NCBI GenBank assembly: GCA_028279945.1
Contig: JANQMT010000107.1
Coordinates: 40,425 to 104,424 of the forward strand
Direction: 5' to 3'
DNA length: 64,000 nt
Source of the DNA: JAKSCF01 sp028279945
GTDB taxonomy: Bacteria; Bacillota; Clostridia; Peptostreptococcales; JAAYPU01
Shown: piece by piece, positions 61,883 through 64,000 of the stretch
How positions within the stretch are numbered: the first letter of the stretch is position 1
Layout: every line of letters begins with the position of its first letter
Notes under the pieces: model-generated
What the model was told of the DNA's origin: nothing
Seen by the model: the letters and a program-made list of their open reading frames with translations, nothing else
Databases searched by the model: none
Program-made: the position numbers and the translations under genes

Positions 61883-62612
61883 TTATATACGCCTCTACAA
61901 CCTTTTCAGTATCTCCAAACATAACCATCTCTCCTTTTTCTAGCCACACTGTTTTGTCGCACATTTCTTTAACATATGCTAAGTTATGGGAAACAATTAC
62001 GACTGTTCTTTCTGAACTAATCAAATTCATTATCCTTTCACTACTCTTTCTTTTGAATTCTTCATCTCCAACTCCTATTACTTCATCAATTAGAAGTATA
62101 TCAGGGTCTACGTGTGATGCTGTTGAAAAAGCAAGCCTTGAGCGCATACCAGATGAATAAGTCCTTACCGGATAATTAATAAATTCACCTAGCTGTGAAA
62201 ATTCTATAATATCTTTCATCCTGCTTTTTATTTCTTTTCTACTCAGCCCTAACAATAATCCGTTAAGGTATATATTCTCGACACCAGATAACTCTTGTTG
62301 AAATCCTGTTCCTAAAGCTAATAGCGATACTTTTTGATTTTCTATATTTATTTGACCACTTTCAGGTTTAAATATTCCTGCTATAACTCTAAGCAATGTA
62401 GATTTACCTGCACCATTTCTACCAATAATACCTACACTATCACCTTTATTTATTTCAAAAGAAATATTTTTTAACGCTTGTATACTCTTAGTCTTGTTTT
62501 CTTTTTTCCAAAATTTAAATTTAGAAACTATTTCCCTTTTTATACTTTTACTCTGTACAAACTCGTAATTTAAAGAAACATCGTTAACTATAAGTGCTAA
62601 TTTTTTTTCCAT
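61863..62612 (-). CDS. Polysaccharide ABC exporter ATPase (Wzt/TagH-like)
   Basis: A 249-residue ATPase. Walker A is GIIGRNGAGKSTLLRVIAG near residue 60, the signature is the variant YSSGMRSRLAF, and Walker B is ILLIDEVIGVGDEEF. These variants are typical of Wzt, KpsT and TagH. The C-terminal carbohydrate-binding domain found in the Wzt of O8/O9a O-antigens is absent, so it resembles the short, non-selective type. It starts immediately after the permease gene. The pair exports a lipid-linked glycan. Confidence 0.93.
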   Translation of the reverse strand: MEKKLALIVNDVSLNYEFVQSKSIKREIVSKFKFWKKENKTKSIQALKNISFEINKGDSVGIIGRNGAGKSTLLRVIAGIFKPESGQINIENQKVSLLALGTGFQQELSGVENIYLNGLLLGLSRKEIKSRMKDIIEFSQLGEFINYPVRTYSSGMRSRLAFSTASHVDPDILLIDEVIGVGDEEFKRKSSERIMNLISSERTVVIVSHNLAYVKEMCDKTVWLEKGEMVMFGDTEKVVEAYISETRKK

Positions 62613-63398
62613 CTATATCACCTTTGTATAAGTTCTATCATACTTTTCAAATACTTTTAGTCCCCACCATATTAAAATAATACTTATTACTGTCCATACT
62701 CCAAGCATCAAATATTCAGGGCTTTCTCTATACATGAATACATTTCTATAACTTTCAAACAATGTTGTCATTGGATTTATATAAAAAATGTTAATATATT
62801 TTTCTGGTAAGCTATTTATGTTATATAAAACAGGTGACATATAAAACCAAAATCTAATTGAAAAAGATAATATATTCTTCAAATCAGAGACATATACACC
62901 TATATGTGATAGTAATAATCCTAATCCAAATACAAATAAAAATTGAACTATGAATACAAAAATAAACTCTAGTATATGCAAAGAAAAATCTATTTTATAA
63001 AAAGGTAACATAATAAATAGCACTATCAGTCCAAACAGATAGTAAATGCTATTCACCGTTGTATTAATAAGTGGTAGTAGGAACTTTGGCAAATATACTT
63101 GTTTTAAGATACCTGCTTTAGACCGAATACTATCTGAACACTGAGAAATACAAGTAGAAGTCCACTTCCATGAAAGCAGTCCACAGAAAACAAATATAGG
63201 AAAATTAGGACCACCACGTTTAAAAATAATATCTACAACAAATACATAAACTAGCATAAACATAAATGGGTCTAATAACCACCATAGATAACCTAAGTAT
63301 GACCCTGATATATTTGCCTTTAAATTACTTTTAACAGTATAAAAAAAATACTCTTTGTATTTATTAAAATCGTTATATGCTCTTTTAAAAATGTTCAT
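62613..63398 (-). CDS. Polysaccharide ABC exporter permease (Wzm/TagG-like)
   Basis: A 261-residue ABC-2-type permease with six helices. The amphipathic start (NDFNKYKEYFFYTVKSNLKA) and LGYLWWLLDPFMFMLVYVFVV are typical. FPIFVFCGLLSWKWTSTCISQC and NPMTTLFESYRNVFMY are also family features. It lies between a glycosyltransferase and its ATPase partner, with one base between permease and ATPase genes. It moves undecaprenyl-linked polysaccharide or teichoic acid across the membrane. Confidence 0.93.
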   Translation of the reverse strand: MNIFKRAYNDFNKYKEYFFYTVKSNLKANISGSYLGYLWWLLDPFMFMLVYVFVVDIIFKRGGPNFPIFVFCGLLSWKWTSTCISQCSDSIRSKAGILKQVYLPKFLLPLINTTVNSIYYLFGLIVLFIMLPFYKIDFSLHILEFIFVFIVQFLFVFGLGLLLSHIGVYVSDLKNILSFSIRFWFYMSPVLYNINSLPEKYINIFYINPMTTLFESYRNVFMYRESPEYLMLGVWTVISIILIWWGLKVFEKYDRTYTKVI

Positions 63399-63405
63399 TT
63401 CAACC

Positions 63406-64000
63406 TCACTTTAAGAGTTCAATACTATTATCATTCATGTTTTTATCTATATAATTAATCCCATTAATACCTAATTCATAGACTTCATCTCGTAAGAAGT
63501 CATTACATTCAAACCTATTGAAATAAATTTTAATTTGTTCTATTTTTTCTTTTAAAGTTTTTTCAGTTATAGTAATACCACAATTAGCTTCATTAATAAT
63601 TTTAGAAACTTCACCTTTTGGGCCAATATATATTACAGGCTTTCCAAAAGACATTATATCAAATAATTTAGAAGGTATAAAGTTTGAATAAGCTATATCA
63701 CTTTTTAATTTAACAACCAAATAATCTGCTTTTCTATACATTAAACCTCTTTTATCATACTGAATTGGAGGTGCTATTGAAATATTATTGCAATTATTAT
63801 TATAAATATATTCTGCTAGCTTTTCTTTTTCCGCTCCTTCTCCAATAATTTTTAACTGTATTTTTTTATCATCTATATTTTCAATTATTTGTATAAGCTC
63901 CAAAATATCTTGGGACAATCCTAAATTTCCAATATATAGCAACTTTATAGTCCTATCATCACCTGTTGCTTTAGGAAATAATTTAATAGATTTTATATTA
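63406..64000 (-). CDS. Glycosyltransferase, 5' part beyond window edge
   Basis: The C-terminal half of a GT-B glycosyltransferase. The frame stays open to the end of the window (visible N-terminal part includes KLFPKATGDDRTIKLLYIGN). The donor half shows LLYIGNLGLSQDILELIQIIE, KADYLVVKLKSDIAYSNFIPSKLFDIMSFGKPVIYI. A TTG at 63942 would be a false start, because the coding strand continues upstream in frame. The gene is the first visible in the export operon and ends seven bases before the permease. Confidence 0.85.
   Translation of the reverse strand, partial: NIKSIKLFPKATGDDRTIKLLYIGNLGLSQDILELIQIIENIDDKKIQLKIIGEGAEKEKLAEYIYNNNCNNISIAPPIQYDKRGLMYRKADYLVVKLKSDIAYSNFIPSKLFDIMSFGKPVIYIGPKGEVSKIINEANCGITITEKTLKEKIEQIKIYFNRFECNDFLRDEVYELGINGINYIDKNMNDNSIELLK

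Overview
The window reads as an AT-rich chromosome segment of an anaerobic, Gram-positive member of the Clostridia. The evidence is low GC, AGGAGG-type ribosome sites, a pur-operon repressor of the Bacillus/Clostridium type, the secA-prfB neighbourhood, a SAM-I riboswitch on metK, an intrinsic-terminator style of regulation, and a family of AT-rich palindromic intergenic repeats. I cannot name the genus; a Lachnospirales-like lineage is only a guess. No rRNA, tRNA, CRISPR array or prophage is visible.

Positions 1-12.1 kb are mostly housekeeping. They hold purR (cut by the window edge), murC, an amidohydrolase, a PpaX-like phosphatase, tex, prfB with its programmed +1 frameshift, secA, an unlisted 36-codon membrane-peptide ORF, and an aspartokinase.

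Positions 12.1-22.6 kb form a regulatory and energy unit. A sigma-54 enhancer-binding regulator is followed by an eleven-gene Mrp/Mbh-type cation/proton antiporter operon. Three copies of one 19-bp operator can be read. One overlaps the regulator's own promoter, and two lie upstream of a near-perfect -24/-12 promoter that starts the antiporter operon. The operon carries three NuoL/M/N-like antiporter subunits, MrpA split into small MbhD/MbhE-like pieces, and an extra free-standing MnhE N-terminal fragment, with no hydrogenase genes.

Positions 22.6-34.4 kb hold a sensor kinase with a solute-binding domain, a sigma-54 response regulator and an APC permease in one operon. They are followed by metK with its SAM-I riboswitch, and panC behind a leader that can form mutually exclusive hairpins. 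A COG2426 membrane protein, a TtcA-like tRNA thiolase, two unrecognised proteins and galU complete the region.

Positions 34.5-64 kb are a surface-polysaccharide locus. It contains pgi, a CapD/PglF-like dehydratase, an O-antigen-ligase-like protein and an initiating polyprenyl-phosphate sugar transferase. A RAYT-type transposase interrupts the locus. Beyond it lie an ACP/SDR/acyl-AMP-ligase trio, a UDP-sugar dehydrogenase, a hexapeptide acyltransferase, a deacetylase-like protein, seven glycosyltransferases, and a heparinase-like/SGNH/MBOAT modification module. A FkbM methyltransferase and a Wzm/Wzt ABC exporter end the locus. One glycosyltransferase has a 97-codon coding extension whose only plausible start is AUU behind a strong Shine-Dalgarno.
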